Source of the DNA: Suillus spraguei
Taxonomy: Eukaryota > Basidiomycota > Agaricomycetes > Boletales > Suillaceae
Direction: 5' to 3'
DNA: 64,000 nt
NCBI GenBank assembly: GCA_016800925.1
Contig: JABCPU010000101.1
Location: forward strand, 62,001 to 126,000
The stretch's first letter is position 1. The number at the start of each line of letters is the position of its first letter. The notes under the pieces were generated by a model. The model was not told the origin of the DNA and did not search any database. It was given only the letters and a program-made list of their open reading frames with translations. The position numbers were made by a program, and so were the translations under genes. This document shows, one piece after another, positions 63,361 through 64,000 of this stretch.

Positions 63361-63968
63361 ATGTATCACACACAGCAGACCACCTCTGAGACTCGGAATA
63401 CACTACTTTCGGATCCTTCCAATTCACATTCATATCAGTTGAAGGACACATTAAACCCGGAATCACTGCCCTCAATCACCAGCATGTCTCTTCCCGGCAT
63501 CTCCCCCTCCAGACACTCACCAGACCCCAGAGCTAGCATGAACCCAAACTTCGCTTCGCCTGCTCCAGGCCCATATGGTCATTCCCACACCTATGCATCT
63601 GAGTTAGATTCATCTAGCCGTTCTCAATATGGATCGAACTCTGCCATGCTTAACTATGTGGCCCGAGATCCCCAGCTATCCTCCGAGACCGATTCTTATT
63701 ATCGCCATAACATGATGTCACGCCCTCCAGTCGTTGCAGTAGACTTTGTATCCCAGCTCAGCTCCGCTTTGATCCATGACCCTCCCGCCCCATCAAATGC
63801 TGAATCTCAACCCTCACGATCGCCTGAGCATCCAGATGAAGAAGCAGATGATACTGCTGATGTTCGCAGAACTCGCCGCGAGAAGCCTCGAATTGAGCTT
63901 GCTCCAGATCAACCACTTACCACGCAGGGAAAGCCCCGTGCCCGAGTTTATGTTGCTTGCCTTCAATG
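63361..63968 (+). CDS. Zn2Cys6 transcription factor, first exon, cut by window end
   Basis: Partial. From the ATG at 63361 (MYHTQQTTSETRNTLLSDPS) about 200 residues of Ser/Pro-rich sequence lead to a basic stretch RRTRREKPRIE and then GKPRARVYVACLQ. The exon stops after TG at 63968 before a GTTCGTTC donor, so the next Cys codon is split by the intron. RVYVACLQC is the standard opening of the fungal binuclear zinc cluster in a basidiomycete family with a long N-terminal leader. The rest of the cluster and the regulator domain lie outside the window. Confidence 0.82.
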
Positions 63969-64000
63969 GTTCGTTCACTTTTAGAGTCTCACTGAGTTGA

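Overview
The window is nuclear DNA of a filamentous basidiomycete, most likely a mushroom-forming Agaricomycete. Genes are dense and lie on both strands. They are cut by many introns of about 45-65 nt with GT..AG ends and CTNAY-like branch points, and the protein families (polyporopepsin-type aspartic protease, RARVYVAC Zn2Cys6 regulator, basidiomycete C2H2 factor) fit that group. Coordinates given for spliced genes are outer CDS limits; exon joins were worked out by hand from splice signals and family similarity.

Left part (1-14 kb): mitoribosomal protein mS41, a C2H2 zinc-finger factor, guanine deaminase (one apparent 1-nt frameshift), a secreted A1 aspartic protease with an altered first active-site motif, a divergent pair of ER-membrane genes (EMC8 and an EBP-type sterol isomerase), and a small secreted Kre9/Knh1-like protein followed by a decayed tandem copy of itself. 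An imperfect inverted repeat near 9.3-9.7 kb looks like a MITE.

Middle (14.7-28.8 kb): two full-length but strongly diverged RIF1 homologues face each other tail to tail. Between them lie about 4.7 kb of relics: a dead cyclopropane-fatty-acid synthase, a third partial RIF1 copy, and a short duplicated segment of unknown nature. The right-hand copy (B) carries an N-terminal RVxF/SILK-type PP1-docking pair but lacks the C-terminal conserved block. The left-hand copy (A) has that block but no docking pair that I can find.

The 30-37 kb stretch starts with one more Kre9/Knh1-like gene. It is otherwise occupied by degenerate repeats: three direct copies (about 1.15-1.2 kb period) and one inverted fragment of an unrecognised gene, two of the copies sharing the same TAG codon.

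Right part (37-64 kb) is conserved housekeeping: RRP36 (with a 16-nt microexon), a TCP11/SOK1 protein, V-ATPase subunit B (VMA2), tubulin cofactor D, BUD22 (apparent 1-nt frameshift), a small Cys-rich protein, a PTC2-type PP2C phosphatase (ATG-only first coding exon and 22-nt microexon), NUDCD1, the RES-complex FHA protein PML1/SNIP1, an unknown one-TM protein, a secreted class 3 lipase, and the first exon of a Zn2Cys6 regulator cut by the window end. Three genes touch ribosome biogenesis or mitoribosomes (RRP36, BUD22, mS41), but nothing suggests a co-regulated cluster. No tRNA, rRNA or CRISPR was recognised, and no intact transposon.
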